Of a DNA stretch of 64,000 nt, positions 47,901-56,438 are shown piece by piece. Below the pieces are notes generated by a model. That model searched no databases and was not told the DNA's origin. It saw only the letters and a program-made list of their open reading frames with translations. Positions within the stretch are counted from its first letter, which is position 1. Each line of letters begins with the position of its first letter. Source of the stretch: HTCC2207 sp002685195 (GTDB taxonomy: Bacteria; Pseudomonadota; Gammaproteobacteria; Pseudomonadales; Porticoccaceae); assembly GCA_051201675.1 (NCBI GenBank), contig CP179212.1, forward strand, positions 1,798,001-1,862,000. The letters are read 5' to 3'. A program made the position numbers and the translations under genes.

Positions 47901-48581
47901 ATGAATATGGATTTAAATTTTATCATTTTTGCATTGTATCCTTACTTAGCACTAGCCATATGTGTCATTGGGTGCTGGATAAGGTTTGACAGAGAGCAAT
48001 ACACTTGGCGAGCTGGATCAAGCCAACTTATGCGATCCAAAGGGATGGTAGTAGCGAGTAATTGTTTCCACATTGGCATTATTTTTATTCTTGCTGGTCA
48101 TTTTGTAGGTTTATTGACTCCTGAATCTATCTACCATCATTTTATTTCAACCCCCACTAAACAACTGGTAGCCATGGTCTCTGGGGGTATATTTGGCATC
48201 ATCTGTTTTATTGGCCTGACAATGCTTATCTACCGTAGACTGACAGATCCTAGAGTTCGCGCCACCAGTAGCTTCAGCGACATTGGAATTCTAATCCTGC
48301 TCTACATGCAACTCCTATTGGGTCTTGCCACTATTGTCGTATCCACAAGTCATATGGATGGATCAGTGATGGTGATGCTAGCTAATTGGGCCCAAAGTAT
48401 CGTTACCCTACGACCAAGTGAGGCTGCTTTAGCCATTAGCCCAGTCCATTTGATCTATAAGTTACATGTCTTTTTTGGTGTCAGTATCATTTTAGTATTC
48501 CCATTCACTCGGCTGACTCACATTATCAGTGCACCTATTTGGTATCTAGGGCGAAGATATCAAATCGTTCGTCAAAAATAG
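47901..48581 (+). CDS. narI: Respiratory nitrate reductase gamma subunit NarI
   Basis: The product has 226 residues and five membrane helices. NCFHIGIIFILAGHFVGL provides two of the four heme-b His ligands and the late YKLHVFFG and RLTHIISAPIWYL the others. It oxidises quinol and passes electrons to NarH. It starts 16 bases after narJ and closes the canonical narGHJI order. Confidence 0.97.
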   Translation: MNMDLNFIIFALYPYLALAICVIGCWIRFDREQYTWRAGSSQLMRSKGMVVASNCFHIGIIFILAGHFVGLLTPESIYHHFISTPTKQLVAMVSGGIFGIICFIGLTMLIYRRLTDPRVRATSSFSDIGILILLYMQLLLGLATIVVSTSHMDGSVMVMLANWAQSIVTLRPSEAALAISPVHLIYKLHVFFGVSIILVFPFTRLTHIISAPIWYLGRRYQIVRQK

Positions 48582-48619
48582 TACTAGGTTTTACTTCATC
48601 ACCTCGCAGGATTGAAAAT

Positions 48620-49816
48620 ATGAGATTTAAAATTACGTTCTTCTTGGCATTGCTGTTAGTCCCGTTTAAAGTTTCTTCGACAACCACAAATCAAGAGACG
48701 TTCAGCACAGATACTCACGTTAACTTTCGATTACGTTATGAAGATGTATCAGTTGAAGAGAATAGTACTCAAGATGCTCAAGCTTTGACATTAAGAAGTC
48801 GAATCAATTTCAAATTTGGTCAAGAAAATGGTTTCAGTGGATTAGTCGAAATTGACCAAATATCTGTTCTAGGAATAGATAACTATAACGATACTATTAA
48901 TGGAAAGTCCTCATATGCAAAAATTGTTGACCCTGCAGGGTCTGATCTCAATCAAGCATGGATAGGCTACAATTCTAGCTCTACTCAACTTAAATTTGGC
49001 AGACAGAGAATCCTATTGGACAACCAAAGATTTATAGGAGGGGTGGGGTTTCGTCAGAATGAACAAACCTACGATGCTTTTTCATTAAAGTACCAAGGAC
49101 CGCAGGACCTCAGTGTTTACTATGCCCATATAGATCAAGTTAATCGTATTTTTGGTGACAAGTCGGTTAATGGAAAACATCCAAACAGTACCAATTTATT
49201 AAATATCAAGGCACCTGATTCTCCGGTCGGTAAGTTCACAGCCTACGCATACTTGATAGACAACAAGCAAGTTTCCCGTTTTTCTACCAACACCTACGGG
49301 CTCAATCTCACTCATTCTGTGGGTCCACTCGATTATATCGCCGAGTATGCTTACCAAAAAAGCGCAGGTAACAACCTGCTCGATTACCATGCCAGTTATA
49401 AACGAGCCGTGGTCTCTTTCACCGAAACTACTGGAGTCTTCAGTATTGGTTATGAAAATCTAGGCTCGGACAAAGCACTGGCATCCTTTATCACACCCCT
49501 AGCTACCTTACATAAATTTCAAGGCTGGACTGATCAATTCTTGGTGACGCCAAAGGAAGGAATCAGTGATTTATTTTTATCTTTCACTAGTACGATTAAG
49601 GGTGTAAAAATCAAAACTATGATGCATCAGTTCAAGTCTGATCGGCTAGCACAAGGTGGCTTCAGTGATCTTGGAAGTGAATTTGCTCTGTCTGGAACAA
49701 AAAAATTAGGACGTTTTAATGTTAGCGTGAAGTACGCATCCTACAAAGCGGGAGATCTAATATTCAACAAGGTAGATACTGAGAAAATCTGGCTGACAAT
49801 GACGATTCAAATCTAG
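48620..49816 (+). CDS. Outer-membrane porin-like beta-barrel protein in the nar operon
   Basis: The product has 398 residues from the ATG at 48620, preceded by AGGA. The open frame runs further upstream into narI, but the signal peptide (about 1-21, cleaved after VSS) fixes this start. Alternating hydrophobic strands with TLRSRINFKFGQENGFSG, QAWIGYNSSSTQLKFGRQRI and SFTETTGVFSIGYENLG look like an alginate-export/OprD-type barrel. The gene follows narI by 38 bases. I infer a role in letting nitrate or nitrite cross the outer membrane; this is not shown by sequence. Confidence 0.75.
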   Translation: MRFKITFFLALLLVPFKVSSTTTNQETFSTDTHVNFRLRYEDVSVEENSTQDAQALTLRSRINFKFGQENGFSGLVEIDQISVLGIDNYNDTINGKSSYAKIVDPAGSDLNQAWIGYNSSSTQLKFGRQRILLDNQRFIGGVGFRQNEQTYDAFSLKYQGPQDLSVYYAHIDQVNRIFGDKSVNGKHPNSTNLLNIKAPDSPVGKFTAYAYLIDNKQVSRFSTNTYGLNLTHSVGPLDYIAEYAYQKSAGNNLLDYHASYKRAVVSFTETTGVFSIGYENLGSDKALASFITPLATLHKFQGWTDQFLVTPKEGISDLFLSFTSTIKGVKIKTMMHQFKSDRLAQGGFSDLGSEFALSGTKKLGRFNVSVKYASYKAGDLIFNKVDTEKIWLTMTIQI

Positions 49817-49876
49817 ATATCACCAGACGAGTCTACGTACTGGATTCAAAAAAGTAATACCCTAAAAGCTAGTTGA

Positions 49877-49890
49877 TTGATACAAATCAA
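49877..49890 (+). promoter_or_regulatory. Perfect FNR box in the nar-cco intergenic region
   Basis: TTGAT-ACAA-ATCAA matches all ten specified bases of the FNR consensus. A possible -10 (TAGTCT, 49913-49918) is centred 32 bases downstream, the class II spacing. On the plus strand no convincing gene follows before the terminator at 50060-50086. On the minus strand a promoter would transcribe antisense to the porin gene. Confidence 0.85.
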
Positions 49891-49924
49891 ACACACCCTT
49901 TCCTCAATGCTTTAGTCTTGTAGC

Positions 49925-50086
49925 TAACTCAAGGGTCGACATCAAATTTCCAAATAGCTCCCTTACTAGCTACTAAGAAGACTAGTTGACTTTGAGAGTC
50001 GAGGTGAAATGCAAATATTTAGGTTGTCATTGTAGTGTTCCGTTCCCGTAACACTAGTTGGCCCCGTCTAACGGGGCCCTTTTTTT
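49925..50086 (+). ncRNA. Candidate FNR-activated small RNA, about 160 nt
   Basis: The start is predicted from the FNR box centre plus 41.5 bases, and the end is the terminator T-run. Inside are a possible ACTAG/CTAGT hairpin (49965-49986), a perfect 7-bp hairpin TAGTGTT/AACACTA (50033-50056) whose loop CCGTTCCCGT is C-rich, and the terminator hairpin. A second C-rich stretch (CTCCCTT) lies at 49958-49964. C-rich loops commonly pair with ribosome-binding sites. Only an 8-codon frame (50009-50035) with a GAGG upstream is seen. Enterobacterial FnrS is the functional comparison, not a sequence match. The 5' end is inferred. Confidence 0.6.
50060..50086 (+). terminator. Strong intrinsic terminator before the convergent cco locus
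   Basis: GGCCCCGT and ACGGGGCC form a perfect 8-bp GC-rich stem with a CTA loop, followed by C and seven T residues on the plus strand. The reverse strand has no T-run, so it ends plus-strand transcripts only: the small-RNA candidate and any read-through from the nar operon. Confidence 0.93.
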
Positions 50087-50094
50087 CCAACCAC

Positions 50095-50745
50095 TCAATG
50101 ATGATTGCTAATCATTAAAATATTAAAAACACCCCAAGCTATTAACATTAATCCCACTGAAGACTTGAACCAAGATGCTTTTAACACTGAAGTCATCCAA
50201 TGTGCTCCTATACTAGCTGTCAACATCACGGGTACGGTGCCCAGACCAAATAATCCCATCAAATAGGCTCCTTTGATTGCATCCCCGTGCATCGCTGACC
50301 ATGTCAAAGCACTGTATACAAGGCCGCAAGGTAGAAACCCCCAAACCGCTCCTAAGCCCATTGCTTGCAGAGGACTATTTGCGGGTAGAAGTGGTCTAGC
50401 GAGTTGTTGAACCGGATTCCATAATATCTTTCCTGCCCGCTCAAGATAAACCAGCCCTTTCCACCAATTTAAGGTATACAAGCCCATTGCAATCAACATG
50501 ATACCAGCTGCATAACGCAGACCGATGCGCCAATATGGTAAATCAATAACTCCAGCGGCCGCTCCCATCGCAGCTCCCAACAAACCATAACTCAAAATTC
50601 GACCAAAATGGTAAGAGACCATACGAGTTTCGCTTTGAGATCCACTGGTGCCAACACCGATTGCAGTCGAAATCCCGCCACACATTCCAAGACAATGACC
50701 CGACCCGGCCAACCCTAAAAATATGGCTGCTAATACTTCACTCAT
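50095..50745 (-). CDS. TauE/SafE-like (sulfite exporter family) membrane protein of the cco locus
   Basis: The product has 216 residues from the ATG at 50745. An upstream extension would run through ccoS and lacks support. The start MSEVLAAIFLGLAGSGHCLGMCGG contains the HCxGMCGG motif of the UreH-like/TauE-SafE group that accompanies ccoS in many proteobacteria. It has about six membrane helices, with GLGAVWGFLPCGLVYSALTW in the second half. The start overlaps the ccoS end by 8 bases. The Cys/Met/His-rich first helix suggests metal or sulfur chemistry; a copper role in cbb3 biogenesis is an inference. Confidence 0.82.
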   Translation of the reverse strand: MSEVLAAIFLGLAGSGHCLGMCGGISTAIGVGTSGSQSETRMVSYHFGRILSYGLLGAAMGAAAGVIDLPYWRIGLRYAAGIMLIAMGLYTLNWWKGLVYLERAGKILWNPVQQLARPLLPANSPLQAMGLGAVWGFLPCGLVYSALTWSAMHGDAIKGAYLMGLFGLGTVPVMLTASIGAHWMTSVLKASWFKSSVGLMLIAWGVFNILMISNHH

Positions 50746-50920
50746 TTCCACTACCATCCCTGTGTGAATCATTCTTTGTTGATTGATCTTCTTCAAAAAT
50801 AATATTTGCATGGCGATCTAGATCATCATACTGACCTGATTGGATAGCCCAAAAAATCAATTTCAACGTCACTACGCAAAATATCAGGGCTATTGGTATT
50901 AAAAAATAAAGAACTTCCAT
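50738..50920 (-). CDS. ccoS: cbb3 oxidase maturation protein CcoS
   Basis: The product has 60 residues. A single membrane helix is followed by KLIFWAIQSGQYDDLDRHAN, the CcoS signature (WAI-x-GQ-x-DDL). The ATG shares a base with the ccoI stop. A longer in-frame reading inside ccoI exists but is not expected. CcoS is needed to place heme b and CuB in cbb3 oxidase of Rhodobacter. It is normal in length for the family. Confidence 0.94.
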   Translation of the reverse strand: MEVLYFLIPIALIFCVVTLKLIFWAIQSGQYDDLDRHANIIFEEDQSTKNDSHRDGSGNE

Positions 50921-53427
50921 CAGATATCCCGGTTTTCTAAATTCACATGATTCAATCGCAATGAATTTAATACGACCACTAAAGAACTCAGCGACATGCC
51001 TAACGCCGCAGCCCATGGCTGCACATAACCCAAAGCTGCCATAGGTATCGCGAAAAAATTATACGATATTGCCCATCCAAAATTCTGTAGGATCTTGCCG
51101 CGTGCCTTTATCGCCAATCTATGGGTTTTTTCGATACAAAGTAAATCACTGTTGGTAAATACGATGTCAGCCTTTACTCTAGCGATATCAGTCGCATCTG
51201 CCACAGCAACTCCTACAGTGGAGTGTGAGAGCACCGGTCCATCATTAACGCCATCACCTACCATTAATACCTGATGTCCTCGCTGCTGCAAATCCATCAC
51301 TATCCTAAGCTTGTCCTCAGGCGATAAGCCAAACTCTGCGCTATGGACGTTTAAAGATTGTACTACCGAGCGCGCTTGTTGACTCGAATCTCCAGTGAGG
51401 ATCATAGTTTTGATATTGTTATTCTTAAAATAAGAAATCATTTGGCGTGCATTAGGACGAAGTCTGTCGCGAACTCCAAAAAAACACAGTATATTTTTTC
51501 CTCTTGAAAGAACTATCCAGTGCATTGAAGAGTCAGGTAAGGTCACATCTCCTACGCACTCTTCAATAAATCGAGACTGGCCTAAACGATATTCAACTTC
51601 ATTGTCCTTAAAACTCAGGCCCATACCAGTCACATAAACTGGACAGTTGGTATCATCGCTTCGAGTAATCTTATCTATAAAATCTACCATCTCATTTGTG
51701 GGCTGATTGTTTGACGTGCCTGAGTCATGCCTGAAAGCCGAAGATATAGGGTGCCGCGAATATTTTTGTAGTGCACATGCATACAAATAGCAGTCATTCG
51801 CAGAGAAATTGCTCGTTGGCCTAATTTCAACACACTCGAAATCACCATCTGTGAGTGTTCCTGTTTTGTCAAAAATTGCATAGTCAATCCTACTTAACTC
51901 CTCCATGGCGTTTTCGCTACGAATTAGGCCACCCATATATTGAAGCCTTGACGCTGCACTAGTCAGCACAGTGGGAGTAGCTAACCCTAGCGCACAGGGG
52001 CAGCTCACAACTAATACTGATAAAGCGATCCAAAAACTGTTAGAAGCATCAATCCACCACCAGATTAATCCCGACGTCAATGAAAGCAAAAGGACTATTG
52101 CTACGAAATAACTGGCAATGGCATCTGCCATTTTTGCTATTCTAGGTTTCTTGGTCTCAGCCGAAGCCACAGCTGATTGAAGCGCATCAAATCGAGTTAA
52201 ACCAACTGTGTTAGTTACCCTTATATCGACTGATTTAGAGAGATTGCATGTTCCGGCGAAAAGTAGCTCTCCAACTCTGACAGTTCTCGGGAGAGATTCC
52301 CCGGTAAAAATACTCTCATCTACTTCAGTTTCACCAGACAAAAGTTCACCATCCACTGGAATAATATCTCCGTGAAAGATACGAAGTCGATCATTAGCCA
52401 CAATCTGTTGTGTTGGAACGAGATGGATCTCATCCAAAATAATGCGTGATGCTAACAAGGGTAAGTTATCATGTGTTTGCTGGAGTAATTGGCTATTTTT
52501 AAACCGATTTCGTTGCTCAAAATAGCGTGCAATTAATAGGAAAAAAGTAACCATCACGACGGAATCAAAATACACTGTGCCGCTCGAAGTGAACGTAGCA
52601 TAAATAGAGGCTAAGGTTGCTGTTGCTATTGCAACAGTGATCGGAAGGTCCATCACTAGGGCACCAACACGAAGATGCCGCCAAGCGCTAATAAAAAAAT
52701 CTCGTGCGCTAAAAGACACAACGAACATAGCAATAGGTAGACTTACCCATCTCATAAGTTGTACATAATTGGAGTCCATGCCTTGGATATCCCCTGCATG
52801 CAATGCAATTGCAAACATACCCACCTGCATCATTCCCAAACCAGCGACGGAAAGTTGTGTGAGAAGTCTTTTATTCTCTTCAAAAAGAATCGTGTTTCGC
52901 TCAGATGTTGTAAATGGTTGGACTTCATAACCTAGGCTAGCGACCGCTCTCATCACATTCGATAATGGAGCGTTAGGGCATATATCTACTGTTAGACTTG
53001 CATCGCCTAGCTTTACTAAGGCGGCCCTGACATCACTTAATTGCAAAACTTGTTTCTCTATCAACCAGGAGCAAGCTGCACAGGTCATACCTGTAATTAA
53101 TAATTTAATTCGCTCAGAATCCTCGAAAACTTCATTTATTAGGGATTCTCGAATCGTTGGATCGTCATAACCTGCGAATTTCGAGTCTAATAATTCTAGA
53201 TCTGGAGGCGGTGCATAATGCGTTCGACGATCGTAAAAAGCTTCCATACCATGAGTCGCAATCATTTCTGCCACTGCCAAACAGCCTGGGCAGCACATGC
53301 TCCTCTTTTTTCCTCCAATAACTGTTTGGAAAGTTAAACCGACATCTAGTTTTTCTCCACAATGAAAGCACTCTGTCGGTCGATCACAATCTATTGACGG
53401 TGAGGAGATAAGAGAAGAAATAGTCAT
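50920..53427 (-). CDS. ccoI: Copper-translocating P-type ATPase CcoI (FixI/CopA2 type)
   Basis: The product has 835 residues. An N-terminal cysteine-rich metal-binding part (CFHCGEKL, then CCPGC) precedes a heavy-metal domain with GMTCAACSWLIEKQV. The transmembrane CPC motif is SCPCALGLATP, the phosphorylation site is DKTGTLTDG and the hinge is GDGVNDGPVL. It exports Cu(I) to the periplasm for insertion into CcoN. The order ccoG-ccoH-ccoI-ccoS with 1- and 4-base overlaps is standard. Confidence 0.96.
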   Translation of the reverse strand: MTISSLISSPSIDCDRPTECFHCGEKLDVGLTFQTVIGGKKRSMCCPGCLAVAEMIATHGMEAFYDRRTHYAPPPDLELLDSKFAGYDDPTIRESLINEVFEDSERIKLLITGMTCAACSWLIEKQVLQLSDVRAALVKLGDASLTVDICPNAPLSNVMRAVASLGYEVQPFTTSERNTILFEENKRLLTQLSVAGLGMMQVGMFAIALHAGDIQGMDSNYVQLMRWVSLPIAMFVVSFSARDFFISAWRHLRVGALVMDLPITVAIATATLASIYATFTSSGTVYFDSVVMVTFFLLIARYFEQRNRFKNSQLLQQTHDNLPLLASRIILDEIHLVPTQQIVANDRLRIFHGDIIPVDGELLSGETEVDESIFTGESLPRTVRVGELLFAGTCNLSKSVDIRVTNTVGLTRFDALQSAVASAETKKPRIAKMADAIASYFVAIVLLLSLTSGLIWWWIDASNSFWIALSVLVVSCPCALGLATPTVLTSAASRLQYMGGLIRSENAMEELSRIDYAIFDKTGTLTDGDFECVEIRPTSNFSANDCYLYACALQKYSRHPISSAFRHDSGTSNNQPTNEMVDFIDKITRSDDTNCPVYVTGMGLSFKDNEVEYRLGQSRFIEECVGDVTLPDSSMHWIVLSRGKNILCFFGVRDRLRPNARQMISYFKNNNIKTMILTGDSSQQARSVVQSLNVHSAEFGLSPEDKLRIVMDLQQRGHQVLMVGDGVNDGPVLSHSTVGVAVADATDIARVKADIVFTNSDLLCIEKTHRLAIKARGKILQNFGWAISYNFFAIPMAALGYVQPWAAALGMSLSSLVVVLNSLRLNHVNLENRDI

Positions 53428-53909
53428 TACTGAAGACTACTCTCTTGGACTTGACCATTAACTAGCCAATTTGACTCTTTTAGATCTTCTATAGACCACA
53501 GCCAGCGAGTATTATCAAAATGCTCGACGTTTCCAACAAACTCATCACGAGATACTGACGTTAAATATATCTGAAGATCTTTACTAGCATCGAAAGGATG
53601 CGTCAGGTTTAAAACTAAAGCAGCGTTATGGTCAATATTCTTAGTCGTCACAATTATTTCAGTATGGGAAAAAGCCAGACTGGCACTTATCCCTAGTTCT
53701 GAAGCCTTTTTCCTACGCTCTAATCGCTGATTTATCGCAAGGCCCACTTTATAGTAGTCATCTGCGACCAAATTATCCGCATTATTTACCGCAATAGCCA
53801 CGGTAACCAAGCTTGCTGTCACAGCTGAGCCCAGAAGCGTAATAATAAACCATGGCCAGAACTGCTTATACCAAGGTAACACATCAAGGTTATCCTTTAT
53901 TAATTTCAT
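53427..53909 (-). CDS. ccoH: cbb3 oxidase assembly protein CcoH (FixH)
   Basis: The product has 160 residues, with one N-terminal membrane helix (about 14-40) preceded by PWYKQFWPWFIITLLG and followed by NADNLVADDYYKVGLAINQ, the FixH signature. The periplasmic domain is beta-rich. It works with CcoI in cbb3 assembly. The start overlaps the ccoG stop by 4 bases. Confidence 0.93.
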   Translation of the reverse strand: MKLIKDNLDVLPWYKQFWPWFIITLLGSAVTASLVTVAIAVNNADNLVADDYYKVGLAINQRLERRKKASELGISASLAFSHTEIIVTTKNIDHNAALVLNLTHPFDASKDLQIYLTSVSRDEFVGNVEHFDNTRWLWSIEDLKESNWLVNGQVQESSLQ

Positions 53910-55318
53910 AATTCTGGCCTGATAAAACGAGACTCCACTTTAGTTATAAGTCCGATATTAGTTTGGGCTTCCAAATTGAAAAAAATCACCTGATTTAAGG
54001 GCGCCGCTGCATCTGGTGGAACCCTAAGCCGTATAGAAAAATGTAAATCTTCTCCAGCTCTAACCTCGGGTTCACGATTTCCTATCAACTGAGCATTCGC
54101 TAAATTCTCAACACTTAACTTATAGCGGTATGTGACATTTGTCATATTAATGATATGTAAAGTGTAAATATTCTCTATATACCCATTAGTATTTTTAACA
54201 AAAAGTTCACCTCGATCTCGCGTCACTGTCATCTCTAAAGGAGTTCGATTTACCAAGGTGTAAGCAAACAAAGTCACCATAAGAATAAATACTGATAAAT
54301 AACCAACAATTTTTGGTCTGAACCAATGTATTACTCCGCCCGCTAAGGTACTTTCGCTTGTGTATGAAATCAAATTAGGTGGATAACCCATTTTATTCAT
54401 CACAGAGTCACATGCGTCTATACAAAGGGCGCAACCGATACACTGATACTGAAGTCCATCTCTAATATCAATACCTGTCGGACAAACTTGCACGCAGAGT
54501 TGACAATCAATGCAATCTCCCAAACTGGAATCAATCCTCTTGCTTGCCCGTTTCCTTGCTCCCCGAGTTTCTCCTCTGAGAGAGTCATAAGATACGATAA
54601 GAGTGTGATGATCAAACATGACAGATTGAAATCGCGCGTAGGGGCACATATATTGACAAACCTGCTCGCGCATCCAACCAGCGTTGATATAGGTTGCAAG
54701 AGTAAAAAATAAAATCCAATAAGCAGGCCAATCGCTAACTCTTATGTAGTACAAGTCGACGCTTAGCTCCCTGATAGGATAAAAATAACCTATAAATGTA
54801 AATGCTGTTAAAAAACCTACGAATAGCCAACTACCGTGTTTTAAAATTTTCCGATAAAACTTTTCGATACTCCAAGGTGCTTTGTCCCGCTTTATACGTT
54901 GATTCCTACTACCCTCAAATAACTGCTCAAGATACATATAAATGGCTGTCCACACCGTTTGAGGACATGTATAGCCACACCACACTCTCCCCACGATTGC
55001 AGTCACCATAAACAGCCCATAGGCCGCAATAATTAGTACAAGTGCAAGCAAAAAGAAATCTTGAGGCCAAAACGTTAAACCAAAAATGTGGAATTTTCGG
55101 GCTGGTAGATCAAATAAAACAGATTGACGAGATTCCCAAATAAGCCAAGGCAGACCGAAGTACGTCACCAATAATGGCCAGCCAGTGTAAAGCCGGATTT
55201 TTTGGAAAAAACCCTCTATTTTACGGGTATATATCTTCTCACGCCGCTGATAAAGGTCAACCTCACCTACCTCAGCAGGTGCAACCTCCTTTAAAATAAT
55301 ATCGTGAGAATCATGCAT
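53906..55318 (-). CDS. ccoG: cbb3 oxidase accessory ferredoxin-like membrane protein CcoG (FixG/RdxA)
   Basis: The product has 470 residues and about five membrane helices. The two [4Fe-4S] motifs are CIDCQLCVQVCPTGID and CIGCALCIDACDSVM. A third NapH-like motif, GYTCPQTVWT, lies in the first half. A C-terminal immunoglobulin-like domain is present. CcoG reduces Cu(II) to Cu(I) for oxidase assembly. It starts 63 bases after ccoP, with no separate FNR box, so it may be read from the ccoN promoter. Confidence 0.94.
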   Translation of the reverse strand: MHDSHDIILKEVAPAEVGEVDLYQRREKIYTRKIEGFFQKIRLYTGWPLLVTYFGLPWLIWESRQSVLFDLPARKFHIFGLTFWPQDFFLLALVLIIAAYGLFMVTAIVGRVWCGYTCPQTVWTAIYMYLEQLFEGSRNQRIKRDKAPWSIEKFYRKILKHGSWLFVGFLTAFTFIGYFYPIRELSVDLYYIRVSDWPAYWILFFTLATYINAGWMREQVCQYMCPYARFQSVMFDHHTLIVSYDSLRGETRGARKRASKRIDSSLGDCIDCQLCVQVCPTGIDIRDGLQYQCIGCALCIDACDSVMNKMGYPPNLISYTSESTLAGGVIHWFRPKIVGYLSVFILMVTLFAYTLVNRTPLEMTVTRDRGELFVKNTNGYIENIYTLHIINMTNVTYRYKLSVENLANAQLIGNREPEVRAGEDLHFSIRLRVPPDAAAPLNQVIFFNLEAQTNIGLITKVESRFIRPEL

Positions 55319-55381
55319 ATATCAGGGGTGTCGCCTCGTGAATCATGTTTCTAAAAAGTTGGGTTTCGCAGAATAAGATGG

Positions 55382-56269
55382 TTAATTTTTGTCTTCAAAA
55401 CGCAAACTTGTCACATAGGCAGTCAAAATATGTAATTTGGCTTCACTCAGAATGGTGTTTTGAGCAGGCATCATACCTGTCCGTCCATATCGCAGCGTTT
55501 GCGCGATCTCAGACTTACTACCTCCGTATAGCCATACATCATCAGTCAGGTTTGGGGCACCTATCATCTGATTGCCAGTTCCATCAGGCTGATGGCATCC
55601 GCCACAATACATCACAAAATTTTCTGAACTTGATATTAAAGAAGGAGTAGTTTGAGCCTGTTTGTTGAGCGACAAAATATATTCCGTCATTTCCTCAAGC
55701 CCCTGATCCCCCAACACTCCCTGCCAAGCAGGCATTACAGCCTGTCTTCCGTTAATAAGTGTATTTTTTATGTCTTTTACATCTCCACCCCAAATCCAAT
55801 CACTATCAGTCAGATCAGGAAATCCATAGGAACCTCTCCCATCGCTACCATGGCATTGTGCACAGTGATTACCAAACAATCTTTGACCCATCCTATGTAC
55901 AGCAGGATCCGCAGCAATTTCCCCGACTGAGCGAGAGAGGTAGCTTTCTCGAATTTCTTGGTATTTTAACTCAGCAGTAGCCACTGCCTGATCATGTTCA
56001 CTATGCTGACTCCACCCCAAAACCCCTTGATAATTTCCCATCCCCGGATAAAAAATTAGGTATCCAACACCCCAGACAATCGTGATCACAAACATCCAAA
56101 ACCACCAAGCAGGCAATGGATTGTCATACTCTTCGATTCCGTCATAAATATGACCAGTAGTTTCAGCAGAATTGTCGTCACGCTTCTGGTTAGCCAATAA
56201 AATCCAAGTTATCGCCACCAATGTGATCATTGTCAAGATGATTATCCAGTTACTCCAAAAATTACTCAT
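55382..56269 (-). CDS. ccoP: cbb3 oxidase diheme cytochrome c subunit CcoP
   Basis: The product has 295 residues from the ATG at 56269, preceded by a GGAG site; an earlier in-frame start inside ccoQ is less likely. The membrane helices near 8-27 and 54-75 are followed by the family's YPGMGNYQGVLGWS, then two heme sites, CAQCHGSDGRG and CGGCHQPDGTGN. It passes electrons from cytochrome c to CcoO and CcoN. It overlaps ccoQ by 8 bases. Confidence 0.95.
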   Translation of the reverse strand: MSNFWSNWIIILTMITLVAITWILLANQKRDDNSAETTGHIYDGIEEYDNPLPAWWFWMFVITIVWGVGYLIFYPGMGNYQGVLGWSQHSEHDQAVATAELKYQEIRESYLSRSVGEIAADPAVHRMGQRLFGNHCAQCHGSDGRGSYGFPDLTDSDWIWGGDVKDIKNTLINGRQAVMPAWQGVLGDQGLEEMTEYILSLNKQAQTTPSLISSSENFVMYCGGCHQPDGTGNQMIGAPNLTDDVWLYGGSKSEIAQTLRYGRTGMMPAQNTILSEAKLHILTAYVTSLRFEDKN

Positions 56270-56438
56270 GATCACTCTCCTGAGCATCTGCTAAATCTTT
56301 TTTGTCATCCTCAAACGGAAGTCTTGAAGCTTCATCAAACTCTAGCTTTTGACGGTCGCTATATGCCCATATAACAAGGCCTATGAATGAAACAAATACA
56401 AAAATTGTACTTAATCCCCTAAGGTCATTTATATCCAT
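56262..56438 (-). CDS. ccoQ: cbb3 oxidase small subunit CcoQ
   Basis: The product has 58 residues: MDINDLRGLSTIFVFVSFIG begins with one membrane helix and is followed by a DRQKLEFDEASRLPF segment, the CcoQ signature, and an acidic tail. The ATG overlaps the ccoO stop as TGATG. It stabilises CcoP in the complex. It lies precisely between ccoO and ccoP. Confidence 0.93.
   Translation of the reverse strand: MDINDLRGLSTIFVFVSFIGLVIWAYSDRQKLEFDEASRLPFEDDKKDLADAQESDHE

Noticed and set aside
55319..55381. Separate FNR site for ccoG
   Set aside because: The gap between ccoP and ccoG has no TTGAT-N4-ATCAA-like sequence; read-through from the ccoN promoter explains expression.
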